Under the pieces are notes generated by a model that saw only the letters and a list, made by a program, of their open reading frames with translations, had not been told where the DNA came from and did not search any database. Positions 25,119-32,937 of a stretch of 64,000 bases of DNA are shown piece by piece. Positions within the stretch are counted from its first letter, which is position 1. Each line of letters begins with the position of its first letter. Source of the DNA: Nitrospinaceae bacterium (GTDB lineage: Bacteria > Nitrospinota > Nitrospinia > Nitrospinales > VA-1); NCBI GenBank assembly GCA_021604505.1, contig BQJC01000001.1, positions 1,137,501 to 1,201,500 of the forward strand, in the 5' to 3' direction. The position numbers and the translations under genes were made by a program.

Positions 25119-25338
25119 AAAGGGTAACCGGGCCAGGGCCCAGGTCTTCTATACGCCTTCACTGATTTGTGAGAAAAGCTTATAATCTACCGCGTCTTTT
25201 TACAACCGAAAACCGCTTGGCTTTAAAACATCATCTGGGCTATTCTTTAAAATTAAAGCCCTTGAAACTGCAAGTAAATAGCCTTGTAGTTCATTAACAA
25301 GCAAAAGAGTCTGGGACAGCCGCCTTCAGGAACCCGTC

Positions 25339-26634
25339 ATGCCAACCCTTTACTTCAGTTTATGTTCTGACGATTCAGAACCCCTGGTTCAAAAGGTAGT
25401 CGACGAGTGCGAATCCTTTCTGGAAGGAAAATGCATTCTGGAGAAAGGCGGCCGGTCATTGGCTCCGGAAGAAGTTCGCCATCGCATAGCAGGCTGTGAT
25501 GCGTTGATCGTGGTGGTGGATGAAAGGGCAGTGGCTTCAGAAAATTCATCCTCTCCCGGTGGTGACAATATTTTGAATGAGCGCATTCGATTGGAAATCG
25601 TTTCGGCGATCAATTCGGACATATTGATCATCCCTCTGTTGCTGGACAATGCTCATCTTCCCGAGAAGCAGAATGCGCCGGGTGCCTTGAAGCGGCTGTT
25701 GGAATATAAAACTTACCGCTTGAGAAGCGGTTTTTGGTTTGAAGATTTACATCTTCTTCTTGAAGATATGGAAGAGGAATTGGAATTTAAAAGAGACGTG
25801 GAAAATAAATTATCTCAACCGTTTCAATTTAATTTTGAAGGCCGAATGGACCCAAAAAAAGAACAACCGAAAACTCGTAATTCGGGTTTGGATTCTTGTG
25901 GCCCTTCCGAATTGGACCGGGTGATCGATTCAGAAACGTTGATCCTGGCCGATGCTCAGCGAAAAGGAAACCGTAAAGCCGAAAAGGAGGCGCTGGCGGC
26001 CTTGGGTTTAGTTTATACTCGGTTAGGCCAGACTCAGAAAGCGATTGAATATTTTCAAAAACAATTGGAAATCGTCCGTGAGTTGGGGGATGCCGAGGAA
26101 AAATGCGGTTTATTGGCAAATTTAGGCGATGCTTTTGCGGTCATCGGGAATATCGACCTGGCCAGGGAGTATTATCAGGAGCAATTGTCCCTGGCCGAAT
26201 CCAAAGGGTATCGAGCCTTTGTTGGAAGTTCATATAACGGTCTCGGTTTTGTTTGCGTCAAGAAGGGCCAGGTCGCGAAAGGTATCGAGTGCTATTTGAA
26301 GGCTTTGGAGATTTATCGGGAATTGGAGGACCACGATAAAGAGTTAGAACTGTTGGTCGGAATCGCATTGAATTGTCGAAAACTGGAAGAGCTGAATCAG
26401 GCCCTCCAGTTTTTTGAACAGGCCTTGCAGGTTTCAAGATATTTGGAGAACAGAAAAGAAGAGGCCCATATTCTGATGGATTTGACAGAGGTCAGCTATC
26501 ACCTGGGAGATCTTGAAGGCGTGCATTCCTATGTGACCCGGGCCGAAGAGTTTTTGAATAATAGAAATGAGCCGTGGGTAGACTCGTTATCCAAGCGACT
26601 CAAAATGTTGCGAGGTTCCCTCAATGGAGCTTGA
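25339..26634 (+). CDS. TIR-domain protein with TPR repeats
   Basis: A 431-residue soluble protein. Residues 1-145 look like a TIR_2-type domain: strand CDALIVVVDERA, then LNERIRLEIVSAINSDILII, with E86 in the place of the catalytic Glu of NADase TIR domains, and a terminal FEDLHLLLEDMEE helix. Residues 200-420 hold about five TPR repeats, such as ALAALGLVYTRLGQTQKAIE and LANLGDAFAVIGNIDLAREY. TIR plus repeat domains occur in bacterial immune and signalling proteins, where the repeats sense and TIR acts. The first region lacks the classical box 1, so the TIR call is moderate. A small acidic gene follows 49 bp downstream. Confidence 0.72.
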   Translation: MPTLYFSLCSDDSEPLVQKVVDECESFLEGKCILEKGGRSLAPEEVRHRIAGCDALIVVVDERAVASENSSSPGGDNILNERIRLEIVSAINSDILIIPLLLDNAHLPEKQNAPGALKRLLEYKTYRLRSGFWFEDLHLLLEDMEEELEFKRDVENKLSQPFQFNFEGRMDPKKEQPKTRNSGLDSCGPSELDRVIDSETLILADAQRKGNRKAEKEALAALGLVYTRLGQTQKAIEYFQKQLEIVRELGDAEEKCGLLANLGDAFAVIGNIDLAREYYQEQLSLAESKGYRAFVGSSYNGLGFVCVKKGQVAKGIECYLKALEIYRELEDHDKELELLVGIALNCRKLEELNQALQFFEQALQVSRYLENRKEEAHILMDLTEVSYHLGDLEGVHSYVTRAEEFLNNRNEPWVDSLSKRLKMLRGSLNGA

Positions 26635-26683
26635 ATAAATCGACATTAAAGTTAAATTTTTTTAAAAGGAAACTTGAAGAGAT

Positions 26684-26998
26684 ATGAATTCTAAAGTCAA
26701 CCCGATCCTGCTTGAAATGTCAACGGAACTGCCCGACACCATTCAGACGTTCAAGGATATTCAGGAATCCAAAAGTTATGAAGAAATTGTCGAGCAGGCG
26801 CGAAAAGAAATGTTTTGCCTTCGCAATATGGAAGGACAAATGGAAGGCGGACAATCCGTCAAATCATTCCTGCAGGAAAATGGTTATCAGTTTTTGCTTG
26901 AGAATGATGATGAAGAAGAGGAGCAGGAAGAACGGTTGCGGCTATTGGGAACCCTTCAGTTGATCGCCGAACTCTCCGAAGACCTTGCCGATGATTAA
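26684..26998 (+). CDS. Small acidic hypothetical protein
   Basis: A 104-residue highly acidic protein, with NDDEEEEQEERL near the end. It is all alpha-helical by composition and has no recognised family. AGGAAAC lies at good distance before ATG 26684. It follows the TIR-TPR gene by 49 bp and precedes the DUF188 gene by 55 bp on the same strand, so it may be co-transcribed with both. Its size and charge would suit a binding partner or inhibitor of the TIR-TPR protein, but this is conjecture. Confidence 0.55.
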   Translation: MNSKVNPILLEMSTELPDTIQTFKDIQESKSYEEIVEQARKEMFCLRNMEGQMEGGQSVKSFLQENGYQFLLENDDEEEEQEERLRLLGTLQLIAELSEDLADD

Positions 26999-27053
26999 GT
27001 TTCGCATTTCTTTAATCCCAAGATATTGGGAAAAATAATCCGTCAGGAGAAAA

Positions 27054-27503
27054 ATGAAGATATGGGTTGATGCAGACGCTTGTCCCAGAGCGATCAAAGA
27101 CATTTTGTTCCGTGTGGCAGACAGAACAAAAATATCTGTGACATTTGTCAGCAATCAGTGGTTACGTCTGCCAAATTCCACTTTTGTGCATATGGTTCAA
27201 GTGGGGCAGGGGCCGGATATCGCCGATGATGAAATTGTCAATAAATGCGTAGCCGGGGATTTAATCATCACGGCAGATATTCCTCTCGCCGCCCGCGTAG
27301 TGGAAAAAGGGGCGCTGGCTCTCGATCCGCGCGGAACGATGTACGATAAAAGCAATATTGGGCAAATATTGGACATGCGTAATTTCATGGACACCTTACG
27401 CGGCAGTGGCGTTGAAACAGGCGGCCCGAGTGGCTTTGGCCAGAGAGAACGGTTTAAGTTTGCAAATGAGCTGGATAAATTTATTGCCAGGAAAGTGTTT
27501 TAG
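27054..27503 (+). CDS. DUF188 family protein (YaiI/YqxD)
   Basis: A 149-residue protein of the UPF0178/DUF188 family, a PIN-like fold possibly related to nucleases. Hallmarks are the start [15 protein letters not shown], the block NQWLRLPNS, then [20 protein letters not shown], the Asp-rich catalytic-like surface. No experimentally proven role is known to me. AGGAGAAAAATG gives an ideal start. It is a common conserved bacterial gene, so its position behind the TIR-TPR unit may be fortuitous. Confidence 0.88.
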   Translation: MKIWVDADACPRAIKDILFRVADRTKISVTFVSNQWLRLPNSTFVHMVQVGQGPDIADDEIVNKCVAGDLIITADIPLAARVVEKGALALDPRGTMYDKSNIGQILDMRNFMDTLRGSGVETGGPSGFGQRERFKFANELDKFIARKVF

Positions 27504-27713
27504 CCCCGGAACCTTTTAAAAAATTTGCAGACAGCTTTGGATAGGTCAATCAGCATCTGTGACTCTTTGGGCATTTGGCCTTTTTAGTGCAGATTATTCC
27601 CTTAAGTTTAAAATAAGGCGAGCCTTTCCGAAGCCCTTCCAGTCAAGATTACGCTTGAATAGAAGTGAGTGGATGGCTTATAGTCTTTGGAAACTCTGGA
27701 GGTTGGAGAACTC

Positions 27714-29429
27714 ATGAGCGACAGGGCCAATTCGGAGGCAACGCGACGACTGACGGTTATCGCACAGGATCCGAAAGTCCGCGTGAATGGAAAAATTCTC
27801 ACAGCAAAAGTAGAAATCCCAGCCGAAGGCCTGGATCCCGGGCCAACGGGGTATCGTATCCAGGTGATTGACTACGACACGACACGGGATCGATTTATCA
27901 AACCTGGCCCCGCGATTGTAGACGATCCTTTTGAGCACACCCATCCCAATCAACTTGTAGACGATCCGGACTTTCACGCGCAAAACGTCTACACCATCGT
28001 CATGAGCATACTTTCCCGATTCGAGCGTGCCCTCGGCAGGCGTGTGCAGTGGGGGTTCACCGGGAACGGTCATCAGATCAAGGTTGTGCCGCACGCTTTC
28101 GCCGATGCGAACGCCTACTACTCGCGAGATCAAGAAGCCTTGATGTTTGGTTACTTCCGCGGACAACGAAGGACCGTCTTCACCTGTCTCTCACACGACA
28201 TTGTTGCGCATGAAGCGACGCACGCGCTTGTCGACGGATTGCGGTCCAATTATCTCCTTCCCTCGTCACCGGATCAGGCCGCATTTCACGAGGGATTTTC
28301 AGACGTTGTTTCCCTTCTCTCTGTATTCAGGATGCGCGAAGTCGTTGACGCCATGTTGCAGTCGAGCGCAACAAACCATGGCAGCGAGTTTGTCATGTCT
28401 CAGGAGGAGTTGACAGTCGATAAGCTAAAAATAACCGCTCTGATGCAACTGGCCGAGGAAATGGGCCAAGAACTGACAGGCGTTCGCGGCGAACCGCTCC
28501 GACATTCACTGAAGCTCAACCGCTCGCCGCGGCACTTGCAGGAACGGGTCGAGCCTCACGAACGAGGCGAGATCCTGGTTGCCGCAATGCTTCGGTCGAT
28601 GCTGGAGGTCTGGGTGCGCCGGTTGTTTCCAAACGGACGCCGCGGCGTGAAGGTTCTCGATCGGATTCATGTCGTGCGCGAGGGGGCCAAAGCAGCCGAC
28701 CACCTTCTCACAATGGCCATCCGGGCGCTCGATTACACGCCGCCGGTGGATCTGCAGTTTGGAGATTACCTGAGCGCCTTGTTGACCGCTGATGTCGAAC
28801 TGAATCGGGACGATAGTCAGTATGAATATCGAGATGCTTTACGTAAATGTTTCACTGCCTATGGAATCAAGCCAGGGGTTAGAAAACCGGTCGGTGAGGC
28901 GGGCGCCTGGAACCCGCCACTGGGGGAGAAATCGTTAAACTACGACCGGACCCGCCATGATGCCATGAAAAACGATCCAGAAGAAGTATTTCGTTTCATC
29001 TGGGAGAACCGCAAAACCCTCCAGCTTAAAGAAAACGCATATACGTTCGTCCAGTCGGTACGCCCGACCGTGCGAGTGAATACCGATGGTTTCGTGTTGC
29101 GGGAAACGGTTGCCGAGTATGTGCAGATACTGCGCATCCGCGCCGATGAGCTCGGCGAATACGGGTTGAAGAAACCCGAAGGCATGAATGACTGGACGCA
29201 GGTCACGCTCAACGGCGGAGGAACCCTTGTCTTCAATGATTACGGACGCCTGAAGTTCAACATTGGCAGTGGCGTGAGTAGCAAAAAACAACAACGAAGG
29301 ATTGACTACCTCTTCGAGACAGGACACTTCGATGACAGCGGCGCTCTTCCGTTGGACCTGGCCAAGGCACATCGTCTGCGCGGAGGGGGACCCGGTTTGC
29401 GCGATCCCTACCTTGAAAGGAGAGACTGA
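27714..29429 (+). CDS. Zinc metalloprotease-like protein (HEATH motif)
   Basis: A 571-residue protein with the gluzincin-type motif HDIVAHEATHALVDG (H166, E167, H170) and a downstream FHEGFSDVVS providing the third zinc ligand E193, 23 residues after the second His, as in thermolysin-like proteases. No signal peptide is present, so it seems cytoplasmic, unlike secreted M4 enzymes. The region after 300 is unassigned. ATG 27714 is preferred over TTG 27687: GGAGG lies 11 bases upstream. The stop overlaps the start of the MBL-fold gene by one base, so the two are translationally coupled. G/C-ending codons are richer than in the AT-rich neighbours, suggesting transfer. Confidence 0.78.
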   Translation: MSDRANSEATRRLTVIAQDPKVRVNGKILTAKVEIPAEGLDPGPTGYRIQVIDYDTTRDRFIKPGPAIVDDPFEHTHPNQLVDDPDFHAQNVYTIVMSILSRFERALGRRVQWGFTGNGHQIKVVPHAFADANAYYSRDQEALMFGYFRGQRRTVFTCLSHDIVAHEATHALVDGLRSNYLLPSSPDQAAFHEGFSDVVSLLSVFRMREVVDAMLQSSATNHGSEFVMSQEELTVDKLKITALMQLAEEMGQELTGVRGEPLRHSLKLNRSPRHLQERVEPHERGEILVAAMLRSMLEVWVRRLFPNGRRGVKVLDRIHVVREGAKAADHLLTMAIRALDYTPPVDLQFGDYLSALLTADVELNRDDSQYEYRDALRKCFTAYGIKPGVRKPVGEAGAWNPPLGEKSLNYDRTRHDAMKNDPEEVFRFIWENRKTLQLKENAYTFVQSVRPTVRVNTDGFVLRETVAEYVQILRIRADELGEYGLKKPEGMNDWTQVTLNGGGTLVFNDYGRLKFNIGSGVSSKKQQRRIDYLFETGHFDDSGALPLDLAKAHRLRGGGPGLRDPYLERRD

Positions 29430-30688
29430 TGCCGACGCGAAAGCCGAGCTCAGTGGACATTGTTACCTACCAGGTAGGTTTTGGCGATTGCTTCCTCCTG
29501 CGCATCCATTACCCCGGATCGGTGCGTTCGAGATCGGTACTGATAGATTTTGGCTCTATGAAAAAGAGTGGTTATTCACTGGGCCAGATCTCCCAGGAAA
29601 TAAAAAGCGATTGTGGTGGGAAGCTGGACCTGGTCGTTGCCACCCACCGCCACAAAGACCATGTGCACGGGTTCACCTTAAACAGCCAGGGAAGGGGAAC
29701 AGGCAAGGTCATCAGTGACTTGAATCCGAGTGCCGTCGTGATGCCGTGGACGGAAGATCCACGTGCCGATCCGAAAGCGAAACGGCCGACTAAAAAGTAC
29801 GGCGCTCACGGTCCAGGCAGGGTCCAGCAGCTTGCTGACATGCAGACGCTCGCAGGCGCCCTGGCCGAGCAGAGCAAGATTCACCGCTTTGCCGAGGAGA
29901 AAGGATTACGGACACAGCTTCGCGCACTTGGCGAGAATAACCTGGGCAACGCGAAAGCGATGAAGAACTTGCGCGAGATGGGTCGACGAACCTATTATGC
30001 CTACCACGGCATGAAGCTGCGGCTGGCACGCGAACTCCCTGGTGTAAAAGTTCATGTATTAGGGCCGCCCACCCTCGACCAATCAGAGACAATTAAAAAA
30101 CAACGTTCAAAAGACCAGGACGAGTTCTGGCACCTTCAATCCATGACAACGCAGCAAGCCATCGATTCTCCTCTGTTGTTCCCCGGTGCAAAGGAGATTC
30201 AAGATCCTGTATGGGGCCGGTGGCTGCGCCGGCGTTTACGCAAGGCCAGGGGAGAACAGCTCTTGTCGATCGTTCGTTCTCTAGACCACGCGATGAATAA
30301 TACCAGTTTGATTTTGTTGTTCGAGATAGGAAATAAGAAACTCCTGTTTCCAGGAGATGCGCAGTACGAAAACTGGATGTACGGTCTTGAGCGGGATTGG
30401 GTAAAGAATCTTCTCAAAGGGGTCGACGTATACAAGGTCGGCCACCACGGCAGTCTCAACGCAACACCAAAGACGATGCTCGCTCTGTTCAGTAAGAAGC
30501 GGTCACGCCGTCGGCACGGGGTCATGCATAGCCTGCTCTCCACGATGGAAGGTGTTCACGGGAGCGTGGATCGTCGGACAGAGGTTCCACGCCGTAAGCT
30601 GGTGCGTAAACTCAAAGATGAAACCAAGTTCACTTCCACGGAAAACTTCAATGGCAAAATCTCGAAGACAATTTCCCTGGATGTATAG
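29429..30688 (+). CDS. MBL-fold metallohydrolase, ComEC-like
   Basis: A 419-residue soluble metallo-beta-lactamase-fold protein. The motif ATHRHKDHVHGF gives H73, H75, D77 and H78; later FPGDAQ supplies the bridging Asp and KVGHHGS a further His. This resembles the hydrolase part of ComEC/Rec2, which degrades the non-transforming DNA strand, but no TM helices are present. A long Lys/Arg-rich insertion (about 95-270) separates the two halves, and the tail is strongly basic, which would suit nucleic acid binding. It overlaps the metalloprotease gene by one base (ATGA arrangement). Protease plus MBL pairs occur in bacterial conflict modules, but no named system is recognised. Confidence 0.8.
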   Translation: MPTRKPSSVDIVTYQVGFGDCFLLRIHYPGSVRSRSVLIDFGSMKKSGYSLGQISQEIKSDCGGKLDLVVATHRHKDHVHGFTLNSQGRGTGKVISDLNPSAVVMPWTEDPRADPKAKRPTKKYGAHGPGRVQQLADMQTLAGALAEQSKIHRFAEEKGLRTQLRALGENNLGNAKAMKNLREMGRRTYYAYHGMKLRLARELPGVKVHVLGPPTLDQSETIKKQRSKDQDEFWHLQSMTTQQAIDSPLLFPGAKEIQDPVWGRWLRRRLRKARGEQLLSIVRSLDHAMNNTSLILLFEIGNKKLLFPGDAQYENWMYGLERDWVKNLLKGVDVYKVGHHGSLNATPKTMLALFSKKRSRRRHGVMHSLLSTMEGVHGSVDRRTEVPRRKLVRKLKDETKFTSTENFNGKISKTISLDV

Positions 30689-30739
30689 ATAGCCTGCTAA
30701 TGCCAGATGCTGGGGATGCCCGGTTTGTAGTTCCTGGTG

Positions 30740-31537
30740 TCAGTTGCGTAGGAACAAAGTATTCTTGTCAGTGTGATGAAAAAGGTCCGATTGACCTTTG
30801 ATTTTAAGCAGGGAGTCCTGATAGTAACTAAAACTGCGCGTATCGTGAATTGTTATGTTCAGTTCGTATCGGACGGTCTTTCTCTCTTCATCCAGATATT
30901 TGTTTGAACATATTCCATACGTTTCGGAACCTGCTTCCGCCACAAGATCAAAAGATCCGGCATCCGGTTCAGCGGTTCCGCCGGCGATGACGGAAATCCC
31001 GCGAGGAACAATAAAGCATCTTAAGACTTGTTTCGCCCTGGAGTCCCATAGCCAGTAACCCAGCTCTTCATGAAATGGCTGGTTGTTGTCCAGCCGCCAG
31101 ATCATTTTAGAAAACTCAAGACCATAAAGGAGCTGGGAACCGTTTCTCACCGGTCCAATAGGTTCAAATTTTATTTCCTCGCGGTATCGGGTTAATTTCG
31201 GTTTTCCGTCTCGTGCAGGTGCTGTGTCGTATCCTTCATTTCCTTCCCAGGTCCCGGCAAGCGAAGTCAAGGGCCCCAAATCAGGTGTTGCAGAAACGGC
31301 GCCGCAACAACAACAAAACCCTGGACCCCCTGCAAATGAATAGTGTCCCGTTTCCTGGCCAATGGACATAAGCGTCCCGCTTTGAAAAGGGGTCAATTCA
31401 TATTCAAAGAGAATTTCATGATTTGCTTCGACACGGGCTCTGAATGCCGAATCGGTGCATAGCTTATAAAGTACTTCTTGAAACTCCTTGCTTTTGATCT
31501 TAACCGCAGAAGATATTGCACCCCTGTTTGTTGTCAT
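30740..31537 (-). CDS. TOMM-precursor-like leader with CCCC core fused to a nitrobindin-like domain
   Basis: 265 residues. Residues 16-60 (KEFQEVLYKLCTDSAFRARV, then ELTPFQSGTLMSIG) match the leader of the precursor at 32471: same LCTD..FR..V and LT..Q...L..G spacing. After GGPGF comes CCCC (residues 75-78; bases 31304-31315), the place of a modifiable core. From residue 89 (GPLTSLAGTWEGNEGYD) to the end it is a nitrobindin/THAP4-like heme-binding beta-barrel: FSKMIWRLDNNQPFHEELGY, FIVPRGISVIAGG. ATG 31537 is chosen because GGAG lies 8 bases upstream; ATG 31618 would add 27 residues. It is divergent from the TOMM operon. Whether the Cys run is modified in this fusion is unknown. Confidence 0.75.
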   Translation of the reverse strand: MTTNRGAISSAVKIKSKEFQEVLYKLCTDSAFRARVEANHEILFEYELTPFQSGTLMSIGQETGHYSFAGGPGFCCCCGAVSATPDLGPLTSLAGTWEGNEGYDTAPARDGKPKLTRYREEIKFEPIGPVRNGSQLLYGLEFSKMIWRLDNNQPFHEELGYWLWDSRAKQVLRCFIVPRGISVIAGGTAEPDAGSFDLVAEAGSETYGICSNKYLDEERKTVRYELNITIHDTRSFSYYQDSLLKIKGQSDLFHHTDKNTLFLRN

Positions 31538-32200
31538 GACACCACTCCAAAAGTGTGATTCAAAAACTTTTGATAAAAGGTTGTCACAAAAAAATGTTTT
31601 GGATTGAGAGTATAGCAATTTTTCCGTTTATTGAAAACCAACGTCCAATCCTTAGAACCGGACACCCAGGGCTATCGGGATTCCGAATGGATAACACGAC
31701 ATCTTTTTCTGTTAGCTGAAATTCAGCAAGCTGGTTTCATTTCCAATGGCAGGGCGGTTATCGGGTAGCAATCGCACAGGAAGGGCGTGCCGGTTTTTAA
31801 AATTTCAATCCCCGGAAAGGGGGAAGTGGATCGCTGTTTTTCGGCGGACGGATAGCCTGAAATGTCTTATTTAAACCGGGTGGGAGGTTTTCAGCATTGA
31901 CATGAGGAATAAAATATAGTAAGAAAAGGTACCCCTTGGAATAGATTGAAAAAATTTATTCGCACTTCCCTCCCTTTTAAATGGATTTTTAAGCAATTAC
32001 TATTTGAAGATGTCGAAAGGAGTTTGTTCAGTGGTTTCGGAAAAAACTTACGAAACAGCAACTTCTAAATAAACTGGCATTGACCCATTGCGTGTTTCCC
32101 CTGCTCCGAGATCCGTTAGCGAATCCGTCATTTATAGTCGTGTCAATGCCGATAGATAGGAACCCTTTATTGGTATTGGGAACGGCTGGAGAAAAATGAA
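31538..32200. promoter_or_regulatory. Divergent control region of the TOMM locus
   Basis: About 660 bases without a credible ORF, between the two precursor-like genes. GGCATTGAC (32076-32084) and GTCAATGCC (32142-32150) form a perfect 9-bp inverted repeat 57 bases apart, just upstream of the 32201 start, possibly an operator. A TTGACA at 31897-31902 has no -10 at proper distance. No convincing promoter can be named. Confidence 0.4.
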
Positions 32201-32764
32201 ATGGCGGCAATTAAAAAAGTTCCCAAAAAGAAGTCCACAAAGAAGAAAGGTGCCAAAAAAACACCAGTAAAAGCAAAAGTAGCCCAAAAGAAAGCTGTAA
32301 ACAAAACAACTGCTAAAAAGAAGACCGTTACAAAAGCAGCTACAAAGAAGACGGCTCTTAAAAAAAAGCCAGTAAATAAAGCAACTGCGAAGAAGAAAGC
32401 CATTAAGGAGTACGGAACAAAGAAAAAAGCAGGTCCAACGAAGTCAACAAAAAGAAAAAAGGAGGGTGTCATGGCACAAGCAACAAGCTATCCAGGTGGA
32501 GTGAACCCATGTATTGTCAGGCCACAAGAGCCCGATAATAGAAGGGAGCTTGAAGAAATACTGCGATGTCTTTGCACCGATCAGGGATTTAGAGATCATG
32601 TGATTGCTGATCCCCTTTGGCTTACAAACCGGGGCCTTACCGGGGCTCAGTTGTTAGTTCTGATTGCAGTTGGTGAGGCAGCCTTTGACGATACCGTTAC
32701 TCCAAACCGGGGCTACAGGCATGATCCCAGGATGCCAGGTATGTGTTGTTGCACCTGCTCCTGA
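32201..32764 (+). CDS. TOMM precursor peptide CCCTCS with optional Lys-rich histone-H1-like extension
   Basis: Two in-frame starts exist. From ATG 32471, with AAAAAGGAGGGTGTC before it, a 97-residue peptide results: leader ELEEILRCLCTDQGFRDHVI, GLTGAQLLVLIAVG, then RMPGMCCCTCS at the very end, a Cys-rich core (C92-94, C96) for azole formation. From ATG 32201, with GGAG 11 bases upstream, 90 further residues precede it, made of Lys/Ala/Thr repeats (KKKSTKKKGAKKTPVKAKV) like histone H1 or HupB tails. The LCTD leader resembles LigA/Nif11-like leaders used by TOMM precursors. It precedes the E1-like, YcaO and SagB genes. The short form is the classical precursor; the long form could bind DNA or guide folding. 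Confidence 0.8.
   Translation: MAAIKKVPKKKSTKKKGAKKTPVKAKVAQKKAVNKTTAKKKTVTKAATKKTALKKKPVNKATAKKKAIKEYGTKKKAGPTKSTKRKKEGVMAQATSYPGGVNPCIVRPQEPDNRRELEEILRCLCTDQGFRDHVIADPLWLTNRGLTGAQLLVLIAVGEAAFDDTVTPNRGYRHDPRMPGMCCCTCS
32460..32473 (+). promoter_or_regulatory. Internal ribosome-binding site and start for the short precursor
   Basis: AGGAGGGTGTCATG inside the 32201 frame: a strong Shine-Dalgarno five bases before ATG 32471. It supports independent translation of the 97-residue precursor. Confidence 0.7.
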
Positions 32765-32766
32765 TA

Positions 32767-32791
32767 GCAAATTTTTGATTCTAAAATTTGC
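32767..32791 (+). terminator. Hairpin directly after the precursor stop codon
   Basis: GCAAATTTT (32767-32775) and AAAATTTGC (32783-32791) pair perfectly over 9 bp around a 7-base loop, 2 bases past the TGA. There is no T-run after it, so it is more likely a transcript-stabilising or attenuating hairpin than a full terminator. Such hairpins commonly raise precursor over enzyme expression. Confidence 0.5.
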
Positions 32792-32866
32792 AGGTGCAAA
32801 ATTAAGAATTTAGTTTGTATTAAAATAAGTTGAAAATTAAAGCCTGTCTATATAAGCCCTAAGAGG

Positions 32867-32912
32867 TTCGATTAAACATATTGTTTTTTCCTGTTTGTAT
32901 TGTTTAATCGAA
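32867..32912. promoter_or_regulatory. Perfect 12-bp inverted repeat before the E1-like gene
   Basis: TTCGATTAAACA (32867-32878) and TGTTTAATCGAA (32901-32912) are exact inverted copies separated by 22 bases, ending 25 bases before the start codon at 32938. It may be an operator for a dimeric regulator or an attenuator stem. No T-run follows. Confidence 0.5.
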
Positions 32913-32937
32913 ATGTGATCCTTCAGGCAATGGAATC

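Noticed and set aside
31891-31920. Promoter with TTGACA and TATAGT
   Set aside because: The spacer is only 12 bp, too short for sigma70; no other -10 fits.
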